Origin: PVC group bacterium
GTDB taxonomy: Bacteria > Verrucomicrobiota > Kiritimatiellia > CAIKKV01
Direction: 5' to 3'
Length of the DNA stretch: 64,000 nt
NCBI GenBank assembly: GCA_945898015.1
Contig: CAMDGM010000005.1
Location: 1 to 64,000, forward strand
Shown: in pieces, positions 1 to 8,480 of the stretch
Numbering within the stretch: position 1 is the stretch's first letter
How the letters are laid out: each line of letters begins with the position of its first letter
The notes under the pieces: generated by a model
Databases searched by the model: none
Told to the model about the DNA's origin: nothing
Seen by the model: the letters and a program-made list of their open reading frames with translations, nothing else
Position numbers and translations under genes: made by a program

Positions 1-494
1 TGATCCGTGAAATCCCACTGGTGTGAATGCTGGGCATTGATGTAACCGAAATCGCTGAAGAACTTGCCGCCTTTGAGTTTGAGGCCCCAAGGCAGACAGG
101 TGGTTTCGATCACGGCTTCCTCCATTTCCGCACTTTCGAGGTCAATGGCCGCAATAGCCCAGCCCTTAAAGTAAGGGTCCACGTCCGCAGAGAACTGCAG
201 TTCCAGATGCCGCAAGTTGAATCCTTCGTCTGGCCCATGGTGATGATGCTCCTCACCACTGTGTATGTGGCCGAAGCCGGACATCTCCGCCAGAATGTGG
301 CTGATGCCTTCCTTCGAATCGTCAGCGTGGTAAAACATATCCACAATGGCCGACACGTCGGGGTTGAAGGATTGGAAGCTGCGGGGTGCGCCTGAAAGGC
401 CTGTGCCTGGCGAGGTAGGTTGGGCGGCGGCATCTGTCGATGTCAGATAAGCCGCCAAAAGCGGTAGAACGAAAAGCGCGACATAATTGCGCAT
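1..494 (-). CDS. Metal-associated outer-membrane beta-barrel protein, N-terminal part
   Basis: Open from an ATG at 494 (AGGAG 7 bases upstream) to the window edge, so the 3' end is missing. The 164 visible residues begin with a signal peptide (about 1-24) and contain a metal-binding-looking stretch HIHSGEEHHHHG at 76-87. What follows (GFNLRHLELQFSADVDPYF, then GGKFFSDFGYINAQHSHQWD) resembles the zinc-regulated, TonB-receptor-like barrel family often found beside ZnuABC transporters. I infer a role in moving or binding divalent metal at the outer membrane. Family assignment is from recalled motifs; the missing barrel prevents a check of length. The metal ABC operon at 3-7 kb fits this role. 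Confidence 0.75.
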   Translation of the reverse strand, partial: MRNYVALFVLPLLAAYLTSTDAAAQPTSPGTGLSGAPRSFQSFNPDVSAIVDMFYHADDSKEGISHILAEMSGFGHIHSGEEHHHHGPDEGFNLRHLELQFSADVDPYFKGWAIAAIDLESAEMEEAVIETTCLPWGLKLKGGKFFSDFGYINAQHSHQWDFTD

Positions 495-555
495 GAGAAT
501 ACTCCTGTTGGGATTGGTTTTTGAGTCGCATGATCCGGGCAAACGCCCGATTGCT

Positions 556-572
556 TCGTGACGGTGTCACGA
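556..572. promoter_or_regulatory. Perfect 7-3-7 inverted repeat between two metal genes
   Basis: TCGTGAC-GGT-GTCACGA is a perfect palindrome in the gap between the small secreted protein and the outer-membrane protein. A second short hairpin (CGGGC-AAAC-GCCCG, 536-549) follows it in the direction of transcription. It may be an operator for the downstream gene or an intercistronic RNA hairpin; no T-run follows, so it is not a standard terminator. Confidence 0.45.
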
Positions 573-589
573 CAAAGATAAAGGGCGAC

Positions 590-868
590 TCAAGCCGGCG
601 GCGCGCGCGCCTGGGTGGCGGTGCGGGGGGAGAATTGCGGAATAAACCGAGCCGCGGGGATAAGCGTATCGACCATGCGAACGGTATCCACGGGCGCCAG
701 GATGACCGCCGAAAGCTGGAACGGGGTATGGGCCGTTTGGCAGATGAGGCAGTGGCCCGCATCATGTGTGGCATGCTCGTCGGCGCAACACGCCTGGTGA
801 ATGAACGGAACAATCAGAGCGCCAGTGATGAAGAGAAGCGCAAGTAAGATGGCGGATAAGCGTTTCAT
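590..868 (-). CDS. Small exported Cys/His-rich protein
   Basis: A 92-residue protein starting at the ATG at 868, where the signal-peptide-like segment MKRLSAILLALLFITG begins; longer in-frame starts upstream would bury it. After the leader comes HQACCADEHATHDAGHCLIC, a Cys/His cluster that could bind metal, as in small DUF2946-like periplasmic proteins, although I cannot assign a family firmly. It lies just upstream of, and in line with, the His-rich outer-membrane gene, so the two are probably co-transcribed and share a metal-related role. The ribosome site is weak. Confidence 0.6.
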   Translation of the reverse strand: MKRLSAILLALLFITGALIVPFIHQACCADEHATHDAGHCLICQTAHTPFQLSAVILAPVDTVRMVDTLIPAARFIPQFSPRTATQARAPPA

Positions 869-1103
869 GATCCAGAATAAAAAATAATGCCACTTCCTCC
901 TATCGCTGTCAAATGCAAAGGAATCGAAAATGTCTTTCACGCCACTCCCACGCCACTTCCGCTTCGTGCTTGCGTTCCCCACCGCGTTTCAGTATGTTCT
1001 TATCTATAGTAACGCTTGGTCGGGACGGGCTCGTCAGGCGTGTGCCTATGCCGTCCGAAAAGCGATTGCCGATCGGTTATATTGAGAGAAGGAGGTTCGA
1101 AGG

Positions 1104-2474
1104 ATGAGCGAGATCACCAAGATAATCCTGACCGAAGATGACATGCCGCGGCAGTGGTATAACATCCAAGCTGATCTTAAGCATCCGCTTCCCCCGCCTG
1201 TTGACAAGGAAGGGAAGCCCATCGGCCCCGACGCACTGGCGCCCGTCTTCCCCATGAATCTGATTGAGCAGGAGATGAGCACCCAGCGCTGGATCGACAT
1301 CCCCGAAGAGATCCTGGAGGTCTTGAGCCTGTGGCGGCCATCCCCTCTCTATCGCGCGAGGCGGCTGGAGAAAGCCTTGGGAACCCCCGCAAAGATTTAT
1401 TACAAGAACGAGGGTGTATCGCCGCCGGGAAGCCATAAGCCCAATACCGCCATCGCACAGGCATATTATAATCGTGAATTCGGTATCAAGCGATTGACAA
1501 CGGAAACCGGGGCCGGCCAGTGGGGAAGCGCCCTGGCCTTCGCCTGCCAGCTCATGGGCCTGGAATGCAAGGTGTTCATGGTTCGGATCAGTTTCGACCA
1601 AAAACCGTTCCGCAAGATCATGATGCAGACATGGGGGGCGGAGTGCGTGGCGAGTCCGAGCACCGAGACGCAAGCCGGCCGCGCCATCCTGGCCCAAGAT
1701 CCCGATACGCCGGGCAGCCTTGGGATTGCCATCAGCGAGGCAATCGAACAGGCGGTTCAAACCGATAAAACCCGATATGCCCTTGGGAGCGTGCTCAACC
1801 ATGTGTTGATGCACCAGACGATCATCGGACTGGAGGCGAAGAAACAGTTCGCGAAAATTGGTGCGTATCCGGACATCGTGATCGGCTGCTGCGGAGGCGG
1901 TTCGAATTTCGCGGGCCTTGCGTTCCCATTCCTGGCCGACAAGTTCAACGGCAAAGACGTCCGTGTGATTGCCATCGAGCCTACGGCCTGCCCGACGTTG
2001 ACGCGTGCGCCATTTGCATACGATTCCGGCGATGTGGCCATGATGACTCCATTGCTGGCGATGTATAGTCTGGGCCATACCTTTGTCCCGCCGCCGATTC
2101 ATGCCGGTGGCTTGCGGTATCACGGCATGGCCCCGCTTGTAAGTCACATGCTGAGGGAAGGCATGATCGAAGCAGTCGCTATGCCTCAGCTTGAGTGCTA
2201 CAAAGCCGCTCTCTTGTTTGCCCGCACCGAGGGCTTTATCCCTGCGCCCGAAACTGCCCATGCTATTGCCGCGGTCATTCGGGAAGCCGACAAGGCCAAG
2301 GAAGAAGGCAAGGAAAAGACGATCGTCATGAACTGGTCGGGCCATGGGTTGATGGATCTGAGCGGCTACCGTGCGTATCTCGAGGGCAAGCTCTCGGACT
2401 TTATTTTGCCTGAAGAGATGCTGAAGCGATCGATCGCTTCGATGGAAGGGCTGCCGAAACCGCCGGAGTTGTAG
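1104..2474 (+). CDS. trpB2: Tryptophan synthase beta chain, TrpB2 type
   Basis: A 456-residue PLP enzyme of the long TrpB2 group, which joins indole and serine to give tryptophan. The Schiff-base lysine is K112 in GSHKPNTA and the phosphate-binding loop GGGSN is at 264-268. The long N-terminal region before the lysine is typical of TrpB2 as opposed to TrpB1. The start is set by AGGAGG 9 bases upstream. No trpA or other trp gene is nearby, so it is a stand-alone copy, as is usual for TrpB2; indole salvage is the likely role. It is the only plus-strand gene in the first 49 kb and converges on the methyltransferase gene. Confidence 0.93.
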   Translation: MSEITKIILTEDDMPRQWYNIQADLKHPLPPPVDKEGKPIGPDALAPVFPMNLIEQEMSTQRWIDIPEEILEVLSLWRPSPLYRARRLEKALGTPAKIYYKNEGVSPPGSHKPNTAIAQAYYNREFGIKRLTTETGAGQWGSALAFACQLMGLECKVFMVRISFDQKPFRKIMMQTWGAECVASPSTETQAGRAILAQDPDTPGSLGIAISEAIEQAVQTDKTRYALGSVLNHVLMHQTIIGLEAKKQFAKIGAYPDIVIGCCGGGSNFAGLAFPFLADKFNGKDVRVIAIEPTACPTLTRAPFAYDSGDVAMMTPLLAMYSLGHTFVPPPIHAGGLRYHGMAPLVSHMLREGMIEAVAMPQLECYKAALLFARTEGFIPAPETAHAIAAVIREADKAKEEGKEKTIVMNWSGHGLMDLSGYRAYLEGKLSDFILPEEMLKRSIASMEGLPKPPEL

Positions 2475-2491
2475 AAGACAGAAGCGGAATC

Positions 2492-3124
2492 TTACCGGGC
2501 GCGTCGCCGACCAGGTGGGCCTATCCGGGCGTCAACCGCCTCGGCAAAGAACTCGTCTTCTTCATCGATGAGTGCGCCGACGCGATATCCGGCCTCCTCC
2601 AGCAGGCGCCGTAGGGCGCGCGCGCCGGGCATCCGGTCATGCCGCACCGGCTCCGAAAATCCGGAATGACGAGCGTTGAGGTTCTCGCTTCCTTCCAGAT
2701 TGGCGATCACCAGCCGTCCGTCGGGGGCAAGTCCGGGACGAAAGCGTCGCAAAATCGCGCTCTTGTCTTCGAAATGTGGGAACACGCGGAAGAAAATCAC
2801 GAGATCCCAGGCAAAGGACTGGACCGCGATGGTTTCGGCTTCGGCGCAAACGAGTTCGACGTTGGTCCTATTCGCAAGCCGGTGTCGGCCTTCTTGCGCC
2901 ATACCCGGACTGCAATCGAAAGCGAGCACACGGCCCAAAGGCCCCACCCAATCGGACAGGTATTCCGTCAACGGTCCCGCCCCACAACCTGGCTCGAGCA
3001 CGCGCCGCCCGGCCAACTCCCCAAGCCGTTCTTTCAAGCGCAGAACCTTGAGGCGGTCTGCGTTCGTGAACAGCAGTGGATTCCCACTGACCGCGAGGCG
3101 GTCGAAATAGTCGTTCTGGTTCAT
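2492..3124 (-). CDS. Class I SAM-dependent methyltransferase
   Basis: A 210-residue Rossmann methyltransferase with motif I LEPGCGAGPLTEYL near residue 42, an acidic residue after the second strand (VLAFDCS), and motif IV around WDLVIFFRVFPHF. The ATG at 3124 overlaps the stop of the permease gene by one base (TGATG), which indicates translational coupling and makes it the last gene of the metal-transport operon. The substrate is unknown. A metalloid or metallophore methylation role is conceivable but purely contextual. A longer in-frame start would extend 17 codons into the permease gene and is less likely. Confidence 0.8.
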   Translation of the reverse strand: MNQNDYFDRLAVSGNPLLFTNADRLKVLRLKERLGELAGRRVLEPGCGAGPLTEYLSDWVGPLGRVLAFDCSPGMAQEGRHRLANRTNVELVCAEAETIAVQSFAWDLVIFFRVFPHFEDKSAILRRFRPGLAPDGRLVIANLEGSENLNARHSGFSEPVRHDRMPGARALRRLLEEAGYRVGALIDEEDEFFAEAVDARIGPPGRRRAR

Positions 3125-3942
3125 CACCAACTCCGGTTTGTTTCCACAGCGTCCCGTCCTTTGCACGTGCGCCAAACCAGGGAAACCGCATAGACCAACG
3201 CCGAGACCAGCACAATACTCGCACCCGCCGGCCAGTTTAAGCCGAATGACAAGGCGAGACCGCCTGCGGCGCAGAGCGCGCCCAGCACCATGGACCCGAT
3301 AACGGCAGTCCGATACGTTTGCGCCACCTGCATGGCGGCAACCGCCGGATTGGTCAACAGGCTATACAGCATCAGCCCGCCGACGATGTTAAGGTTGACG
3401 GTGACGGTGAATCCGCACAACGCGATGATGGCGTAGTAGATCGCCGCGGCATGAATGCCAGAAGCCCGCGCAATCTCGCGGTCGAATAGAACGGCCTTGG
3501 TCTCCTTGGCGAAGACGATCAGCAAGATCAGCGGCAACAGCCACGCCAAGGCCAGCGGAGGGATGTCCGCCCAGCGAACCAGCAACAAGTTGCCCCACAT
3601 CAGTCCGAGCAGTTCCGAGCGCCGGTCCTGCATGAGGCCGATCCCCAGAAAGGCCAGTCCGAGCGTCAGCGAAAACAGGATGCTCATAACCGTATTGGCA
3701 TGTGTCCGTGTCTTGTCGGCGATTGGTCCCACAAGCGCGGCGACGGCTAGCGAGGCCACAAGGGCGGTGCCCAGGACGGGTGTCCCGAGGAAATAGGCCA
3801 GCACGGCGCCCGCCAGGGCGGCATGCGACAGGCAGACACCCATGAACGGCAGGTTCAACGAGATCAGAAGAAAACCGGCCAACCCGCAACCGGCGCCGCC
3901 GATCAACGCGGTCAGCAGCCATTTGATTTGAAGCACCGTCAT
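3124..3942 (-). CDS. Metal ABC transporter permease, ZnuB/MntB type
   Basis: A 272-residue integral inner-membrane protein with about eight hydrophobic segments, of the ABC-3 family that moves zinc, manganese and related metals. Typical family text includes PFMGVCLSHAALAGAVLAYF near the N terminus and KETKAVLFDREIARASG, the cytoplasmic loop that docks the ATPase. The ATG at 3942 overlaps the ATPase stop by 4 bases (ATGA). It forms the channel of the transporter with the two upstream genes. The family alone does not fix the metal; the NikR operator in front of the operon suggests nickel or a nickel-responsive switch. Confidence 0.9.
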   Translation of the reverse strand: MTVLQIKWLLTALIGGAGCGLAGFLLISLNLPFMGVCLSHAALAGAVLAYFLGTPVLGTALVASLAVAALVGPIADKTRTHANTVMSILFSLTLGLAFLGIGLMQDRRSELLGLMWGNLLLVRWADIPPLALAWLLPLILLIVFAKETKAVLFDREIARASGIHAAAIYYAIIALCGFTVTVNLNIVGGLMLYSLLTNPAVAAMQVAQTYRTAVIGSMVLGALCAAGGLALSFGLNWPAGASIVLVSALVYAVSLVWRTCKGRDAVETNRSW

Positions 3943-4736
3943 CGCAAGGCCTCCGGCAAAACGACATACCGTCCGTCTGTTTCGAGAATGCGCAACGGCA
4001 ATCCGTAGAGTTCCGACAAAAGCGCGGCGTCCATGGCCTCGGCCAGGGTTCCCATGCGGATCAAACGGCCACCGCTCAGGATGGCCGCATGAGTAATTCC
4101 AGCCGGCAGGTGCCGGGGATCGTGGGTGACCATGATGACCGTCAATCCCAAGGTCCGCCACAGCCGCCCAACGAGTTGCGTAATGGCTTCCTGCCAGCGA
4201 AAGTCGAGATGACCAGCGGGTTCGTCCAGGAGAAGAAGATCCGGCTGCTGCGCCAGAGCGCGCGCCAAGTGGACTTTCCGTTGCTCGCCACCGGAAAGCA
4301 CACCGAACGCGCGGTCGGCAATGCGGTCAAGTTCCACCTGCCGCATCGCGTCGTCGCAGATTTGCCGGTCCTCAAGAGTCAAAGAGCGGCCAGCCCCCCT
4401 GACTCCTGCGCGGCCCATTTCAACCACCTCGCGAACACAGAGCGGCATGACCGAAGCGCCCCTCGAATGCAACTGTGGCACATAGCCGATGCGCCTTCGC
4501 AGGCGCCCCCGCGCAAACGGCGAGAGCCGGGAAACCTCTGCGTCCAGCACCTTCAAATAACCCGAGAACGGGGTAGTAAGGGCGGGAATCACGTTCAGCA
4601 GGGTGGTCTTGCCGGCGCCGTTCGGCCCCAGGACAGCCAGAAAAGCGCCTTGGGGCAGGACAAGCGACACCTGGTCCAAGATAACCGTTCGGCGATGCCG
4701 CACGCTCAACTCACGCATCTCTACCGCCGCCTTCAC
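3939..4736 (-). CDS. Metal ABC transporter ATPase, ZnuC type
   Basis: A 265-residue nucleotide-binding subunit that powers the metal transporter. Visible are Walker A GPNGAGKTT (37-45), the signature LSGGEQ (147-152), Walker B LLLLDEP (167-173) and the switch histidine in VTHD shortly after residue 200. It overlaps the binding-protein gene by 4 bases upstream and the permease gene by 4 bases downstream. Length and motifs are normal for the family. Confidence 0.92.
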   Translation of the reverse strand: MKAAVEMRELSVRHRRTVILDQVSLVLPQGAFLAVLGPNGAGKTTLLNVIPALTTPFSGYLKVLDAEVSRLSPFARGRLRRRIGYVPQLHSRGASVMPLCVREVVEMGRAGVRGAGRSLTLEDRQICDDAMRQVELDRIADRAFGVLSGGEQRKVHLARALAQQPDLLLLDEPAGHLDFRWQEAITQLVGRLWRTLGLTVIMVTHDPRHLPAGITHAAILSGGRLIRMGTLAEAMDAALLSELYGLPLRILETDGRYVVLPEALR

Positions 4737-5548
4737 GGTAATCCTTTCAGGAGGGCGTTGACATTGGCGTCAAACAACCGCCAATTCGCCCCCGCCTCCC
4801 CGCTGTCTGGAAAGTTGCTGAGCATGAGGCCCGGCAGGCCGGATGCTTCGGTCAGTGCCTCCAGGTGATGCGGCCCCCACTGCCGGTTGCCAATCACCGC
4901 TTCGGCGCCCCCCGTCCGCGCCATATCCGCAGCACGGCTGAGTTGCCACACGGACTCGTCCGTCCCAGCCTGGAAGGTCGACACCACGTTCAGGCCCAGC
5001 CATTGGCAGAAATCGCGCTGGTAACGGGCGCAGAACACCTTCCGGCCTTGGAATCGTTCCGCGCGCCTGGCGAACCCTTTTTCCGCATCCGCGGCCTTAC
5101 GCTTGATGCCGGTCATGCCGGAATCGATGCCGGCGGCCTTGTCCGGCCATGTTTGCGCCAGACGATCCGCCAGTTCCTCGCACATGGCCACATAGTTGCT
5201 GGGAATGGTGAACGCCGAACGCGAAACAATGCCGACGATGCGATTGGTCTCCAAACCCGACTTCGCAACACCGGCGTCAAGTCCGGATTGAAAGTCGTGT
5301 CGAATGAAGAGCGCGGCAGACGAGAGGTTTTTGACTTGGCCGGGATCGAGATCGAAATGGCCGGGGCAGGATCCGGGCGGCATCAGGCGAAGAATCGGAA
5401 CGTCAGGCCCCATCAGGTCGCGCACGGCCGTCTCGATCAGCGTGGTGGTCACGACGACGGCCGGTCTGTCAGTCTGGCGCTCCGTGCAGGCCGGGAACGT
5501 CAGGACGGCCAGAAAGAGCAGCAGGGGGGCGATGGTTTTTCGTTTCAT
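4733..5548 (-). CDS. Metal ABC transporter substrate-binding lipoprotein, ZnuA type
   Basis: A 271-residue cluster A-I binding protein. The N terminus is a lipoprotein signal ending in LTFPAC, with Cys21 as the predicted lipid anchor. Candidate metal ligands are His64 in SCPGHFDLDP and the later GPHHLEAL. It lacks the long His-rich loop of classical ZnuA, which suits a different metal or simpler regulation. The ATG overlaps the stop of the pseudopilin gene by 4 bases. Zinc, manganese and nickel members cannot be separated by eye; the nickel-responsive repressor next door favours nickel. Confidence 0.85.
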   Translation of the reverse strand: MKRKTIAPLLLFLAVLTFPACTERQTDRPAVVVTTTLIETAVRDLMGPDVPILRLMPPGSCPGHFDLDPGQVKNLSSAALFIRHDFQSGLDAGVAKSGLETNRIVGIVSRSAFTIPSNYVAMCEELADRLAQTWPDKAAGIDSGMTGIKRKAADAEKGFARRAERFQGRKVFCARYQRDFCQWLGLNVVSTFQAGTDESVWQLSRAADMARTGGAEAVIGNRQWGPHHLEALTEASGLPGLMLSNFPDSGEAGANWRLFDANVNALLKGLP

Positions 5549-6174
5549 GGCGTCTGGAACGCACTCCCTTCTTTGGGTTTAATCCGCGCGATCACGCCGT
5601 CGTCTCCAACTCCGCGATACCACGTAAAGCCGGGAACCGGTGCCCGCGCGTGGAGCGCTTTATTCCGGCTCTGGCGGGGGCCCAGGCTCCACACCACCCA
5701 AGCCAGAGGCGCCTGCGTGTCGTCCCAATAGCGGCCGTTTTGGCTTTGACAAGCGGGAAAGTCATCGGGGATGAACATGGCAAAATTCTCGTCCTGGCGC
5801 GACCCGTTCAACAGATAGGGGCCGATGGCGGCGTATTTATACGTGTGGCCGGGGTTGAAGGGATCCTCCATCGCGCTCGACACCCCTTTCTTTGAACTGC
5901 CGGGCAGATAACCGCCCTGCACCAGTTCGGGCGGCAACTGACACCAGTGGTCCCGCTCGCTTGAATTGCACGACACGCGGACGGACGGATAGCAGGCATG
6001 ACTATCGAAATACAACTCCAGTGCGAGTTCGATCTGCCGCAACTCGACCTTTACCTTGGCCACTCGTGCCTTTTCGCGCGCCGCCGATAGCGCAGGCACA
6101 AGCAGTCCGGCAAGCAGCCCGACGATCGCCAGGACTACCAGCAGTTCGAAAAGCGTGAACCCCCGCTTGTTCAT
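5545..6174 (-). CDS. Pseudopilin-like protein encoded inside the metal-transport operon
   Basis: A 209-residue protein beginning MNKRGFTLFELLVVLAIVG, the type III (prepilin) signal with the F/E motif after a short basic leader, followed by the usual hydrophobic helix. The rest is a globular domain with paired cysteines and a region like the GspG/minor pseudopilin head (DPFNPGHTYKYAAIGPYL). The ATG at 6174 overlaps the previous gene by 4 bases and the stop overlaps the next by 4, so it is fully embedded between a secreted protein and ZnuA. Pseudopilins normally sit in secretion clusters; here it may organise or export the preceding protein. That role is a guess. Confidence 0.82.
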   Translation of the reverse strand: MNKRGFTLFELLVVLAIVGLLAGLLVPALSAAREKARVAKVKVELRQIELALELYFDSHACYPSVRVSCNSSERDHWCQLPPELVQGGYLPGSSKKGVSSAMEDPFNPGHTYKYAAIGPYLLNGSRQDENFAMFIPDDFPACQSQNGRYWDDTQAPLAWVVWSLGPRQSRNKALHARAPVPGFTWYRGVGDDGVIARIKPKEGSAFQTP

Positions 6175-7292
6175 TTCTGTTTCAACCTGTAAAATCGCAC
6201 CGGACCGGTAACCGCGGGATCTTCTTCCACGGAAATCCACTTTACAGGCGCCGTTTGGACGCGCTGCCAACCCGACGTGATCGTCAGGTTGGTCGAGTAT
6301 TCCAGGTTATAGTTCGTATAAGTCCCGGACCAGTAGATCAGCATTTTTCCGCTGTTTTGCACCAGTTTAAGCGTTGGGCCGGTCTCCTGGACAAAAAGCT
6401 CATAGCCGTACCGGCCGTCCGATCCCGACCCCGACTCTTGGTTGATGACACCCACGGCCGAGAACCAATTGACCGGCACGGTGCCCAGATCGGTCAGCGG
6501 CATGCGCAGGTTGAAGAACCTGTTTTCGCCGTCCGTGACAGTGCACAGTCGGTCCACCCAATTCGTCTTTCCCCAGCCCGTCGAGGCGAAGTCGTTCGTC
6601 GCCATGCGGATCGATTCGAGCCGCACCCGCATGCCCTGATAGCGCTCGCCTCCAGTCTGCCGGGTCTGATCGAAGATGTCCTCGTGCGTCCCAGGATTGC
6701 CGTCGTTCTCGTTCACGAGGTCCGACAAGCGGATCACTTCGGGATCGGGAAGGCCATAGCCGGCCTGGACTAGGGTGATGGCGAAATTGTTGGCGGTCGT
6801 TACCCGGTGAGACTCGTTAATATTAACCTTGCCTCCATAAAAAAGCGACTTCTTGGCCGTCACCTCCACCAAGTCACCCTTGCGGAAACGGCGCAGGGAA
6901 TTGGTATCGTAGTTGACGCGGGCCATTTCGTTCGACCATTCCGACTCGGAGTAAGCGTTTCCTTCTGGGATCCAACCGCCGAGGCTGTTGTAGTTCTGCC
7001 CCATCCAGCAGGCGGTTCCGCCGCGGTCGTTCTCCGCCACGGTCTGTAAGAACAACTGCCACTGAGCCCCCATGGTGGATTCGTTTTCGGCATCCGGATC
7101 CCAAGTGGAGTCCAGCATCTCCTCGGGATCGTTCAGGATAACGCCCCGGATGGTGAAGGGATAGGCCCCCGCCCATATACTGACGCCGCTGGCATTGACG
7201 GCCTGGAGATTCGTGTGTGTTTCCGACTGGCCCCAAGCCGTTGCGCCAAGAAATAGACCGCCTAAAAACGAGACCGCCCATGTGCTCTTCAT
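6171..7292 (-). CDS. Exported protein of unknown function, first gene of the NikR-type operon
   Basis: A 373-residue protein with a signal peptide (MKSTWAVSFLGGLFLGATAWG) and no membrane segment afterwards. The middle part is beta-rich and Trp-rich with no enzyme motif I can name. The last 60 residues (LIYWSGTYTNYNLEYSTNL...) match the short C-terminal beta domain seen on many secreted Verrucomicrobiota/Kiritimatiellota proteins. It is the promoter-proximal gene of the operon with pseudopilin, ZnuA, ZnuC, ZnuB and methyltransferase, so it is probably a surface or periplasmic metal-binding factor. Function unknown. Confidence 0.8.
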   Translation of the reverse strand: MKSTWAVSFLGGLFLGATAWGQSETHTNLQAVNASGVSIWAGAYPFTIRGVILNDPEEMLDSTWDPDAENESTMGAQWQLFLQTVAENDRGGTACWMGQNYNSLGGWIPEGNAYSESEWSNEMARVNYDTNSLRRFRKGDLVEVTAKKSLFYGGKVNINESHRVTTANNFAITLVQAGYGLPDPEVIRLSDLVNENDGNPGTHEDIFDQTRQTGGERYQGMRVRLESIRMATNDFASTGWGKTNWVDRLCTVTDGENRFFNLRMPLTDLGTVPVNWFSAVGVINQESGSGSDGRYGYELFVQETGPTLKLVQNSGKMLIYWSGTYTNYNLEYSTNLTITSGWQRVQTAPVKWISVEEDPAVTGPVRFYRLKQK

Positions 7293-7325
7293 TTCCTCAT
7301 TTCCCTTTCCGTTAAATGGATCGGC

Positions 7326-7352
7326 GTGTTACTTATCATAGAATCGTAATAC
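7326..7352 (-). promoter_or_regulatory. Candidate NikR operator overlapping the -10 box of the metal operon
   Basis: GTGTTAC, 13 bases, GTAATAC: an imperfect inverted repeat (6 of 7 pairs) matching the deltaproteobacterial-type NikR box GTGTTAC-N13/14-GTAACAC. On the minus strand its spacer contains TATGAT (7335-7340), a good -10 hexamer, placing the start of transcription about 35 bases before the first operon gene at 7292. The nikR gene lies immediately upstream. Occupation by Ni-NikR would block RNA polymerase. Confidence 0.75.
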
Positions 7353-7399
7353 TCAACAAGCGAATTAAATCGAGGGGGCTTCTTTTTCGGAAAGATGGA

Positions 7400-7813
7400 T
7401 CAGGGCATGCGCGCGCCGGTCGTACCGGCGGCGAGCGAAACGTGCTTCAGTCCTTTGACGGTTTTCAGCCGCTTGGCAACGGCTTCGATCTCGGCAGGCG
7501 TGCCCCTCACGGCGACGATTTCCAGGCAGTTGTCGTGATCCAAGTGGATGTGCTGAGTCGAGATGATGGCGTCATGGCAATCGTGCTGCAGATCCATCAG
7601 CCTTTTCACGACATCCCGCTTGTGGTGGTCGTAAACCAACACGATGGCGCCGGCGACTTCCGCACCCGCCTGCCATTCCGTTTGAACCAGAGTGGCGCGG
7701 ATCAGATCGCCGACGGCTTTGGAACGAGTCGGACAACGCTCGGCCTTGATCTTCCGATCGAACTCGGACACCAACTCCTTCTCTAGCGACACACTGAATC
7801 GAACTATCGACAT
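7400..7813 (-). CDS. nikR: Nickel-responsive transcriptional regulator NikR
   Basis: A 137-residue ribbon-helix-helix repressor. Residues 1-45 form the DNA-binding domain (MSIVRFSVSLEKELVSEFD), and the rest is the ACT-like tetramerisation domain that binds nickel. The high-affinity nickel ligands are all present: H77, H88, H90 and C96, matching H76, H87, H89 and C95 of the Escherichia coli protein. The ATG at 7813 has GAGGACAAA before it. The gene precedes the ABC operon in the same direction, with the operator in the gap between them, so it most likely represses that operon and perhaps itself when nickel is sufficient. Confidence 0.95.
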   Translation of the reverse strand: MSIVRFSVSLEKELVSEFDRKIKAERCPTRSKAVGDLIRATLVQTEWQAGAEVAGAIVLVYDHHKRDVVKRLMDLQHDCHDAIISTQHIHLDHDNCLEIVAVRGTPAEIEAVAKRLKTVKGLKHVSLAAGTTGARMP

Positions 7814-7837
7814 TTTGTCCTCATTGGTCTGGGGGTG

Positions 7838-7867
7838 AGCATACCAGTGTCCCGCCCCCTGATGCAA
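7838..7867 (-). promoter_or_regulatory. Candidate sigma-70 promoter of nikR
   Basis: On the minus strand TTGCAT and TATGCT are separated by 18 bases, about 25 bases before the nikR start codon. This is a moderate match to -35/-10 elements, seen by eye only. No clear NikR box was found here. Confidence 0.35.
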
Positions 7868-7995
7868 CAACAAGGACAACTGAATGCGGCAGTTCTGAAG
7901 CGTGAGAAGGACATAACTGGTTGCGAGGACAGGGTGTTTTCCCATGAGGCCCAGTGATGATGGTCACAGCCTGCTCCTTCCTGCTGTTAATCCGA

Positions 7996-8403
7996 TTATC
8001 CGGAAGGCTGTACATGAACGTAGGCGGTGTCCGTTTCCGAATACGCGTCACCTCCGGCGGCATTTGTGCTGCTGCCCGTGACCCCCGGGATCGTGGACGT
8101 GCAAATCACGGCGATCGTTGACCGGTTGCTTATCGAACTGGAGGCCGACGACAGGAGGGTGAAAACGACGGTATCACCCTGACGCACACTCAGAGACGCG
8201 CTGCCGTCATCGGGGTCCAGCGACCAGGCATATGCATAACCGCCAGAGACCTTGAAGGTCTGCGACTGGCCTTCTCCCAACGTAATGCTGCCCGGTGCGA
8301 TCTCGATCCTGTCCTCCGTCGAGTTCATCTCACAACCGGTCTGGAGGGCGCTGCCTGCGGTCAATATGACAAGCACGACCGCAGGGATAAAGCGATTTCT
8401 CAT
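7996..8403 (-). CDS. Small lipoprotein with a bacterial Ig-like domain
   Basis: A 135-residue protein whose lipobox ALQTGC puts the lipidated Cys near residue 24. The mature part looks like a single beta-sandwich with IEIAPGSITLGEGQSQTF near its start, a common opening of Ig-like surface domains. The ATG at 8403 lies 5 bases after AGGAGG; an adjacent in-frame GTG at 8406 is too close to the ribosome site. It is the last gene after the pseudopilin at 8541-9500 and could belong to the pilus/secretion cluster as a pilotin or surface protein, but that is only context. Confidence 0.7.
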   Translation of the reverse strand: MRNRFIPAVVLVILTAGSALQTGCEMNSTEDRIEIAPGSITLGEGQSQTFKVSGGYAYAWSLDPDDGSASLSVRQGDTVVFTLLSSASSSISNRSTIAVICTSTIPGVTGSSTNAAGGDAYSETDTAYVHVQPSG

Positions 8404-8480
8404 CACAGCCTCCTTCGATCATCGGTGGATTGGCGCCCCTGTCCATCAGAAGGGGCCGCGTCCTTGTTGAAGCCACGAGA

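Noticed and set aside
989-1015. A second NikR-like half site (GTAACGC) before trpB2
   Set aside because: The matching left half is absent at 12, 13 or 14 bases distance, so there is no palindrome.
1077-2345. A 422-codon open frame on the minus strand
   Set aside because: Antisense to trpB2; no family motif or ribosome site.
7821-7967. A 48-codon GTG-started frame before nikR with GGAAGGAG upstream
   Set aside because: Composition is unremarkable, it overlaps the likely nikR promoter and it resembles no family. Kept out of the annotation for lack of support.
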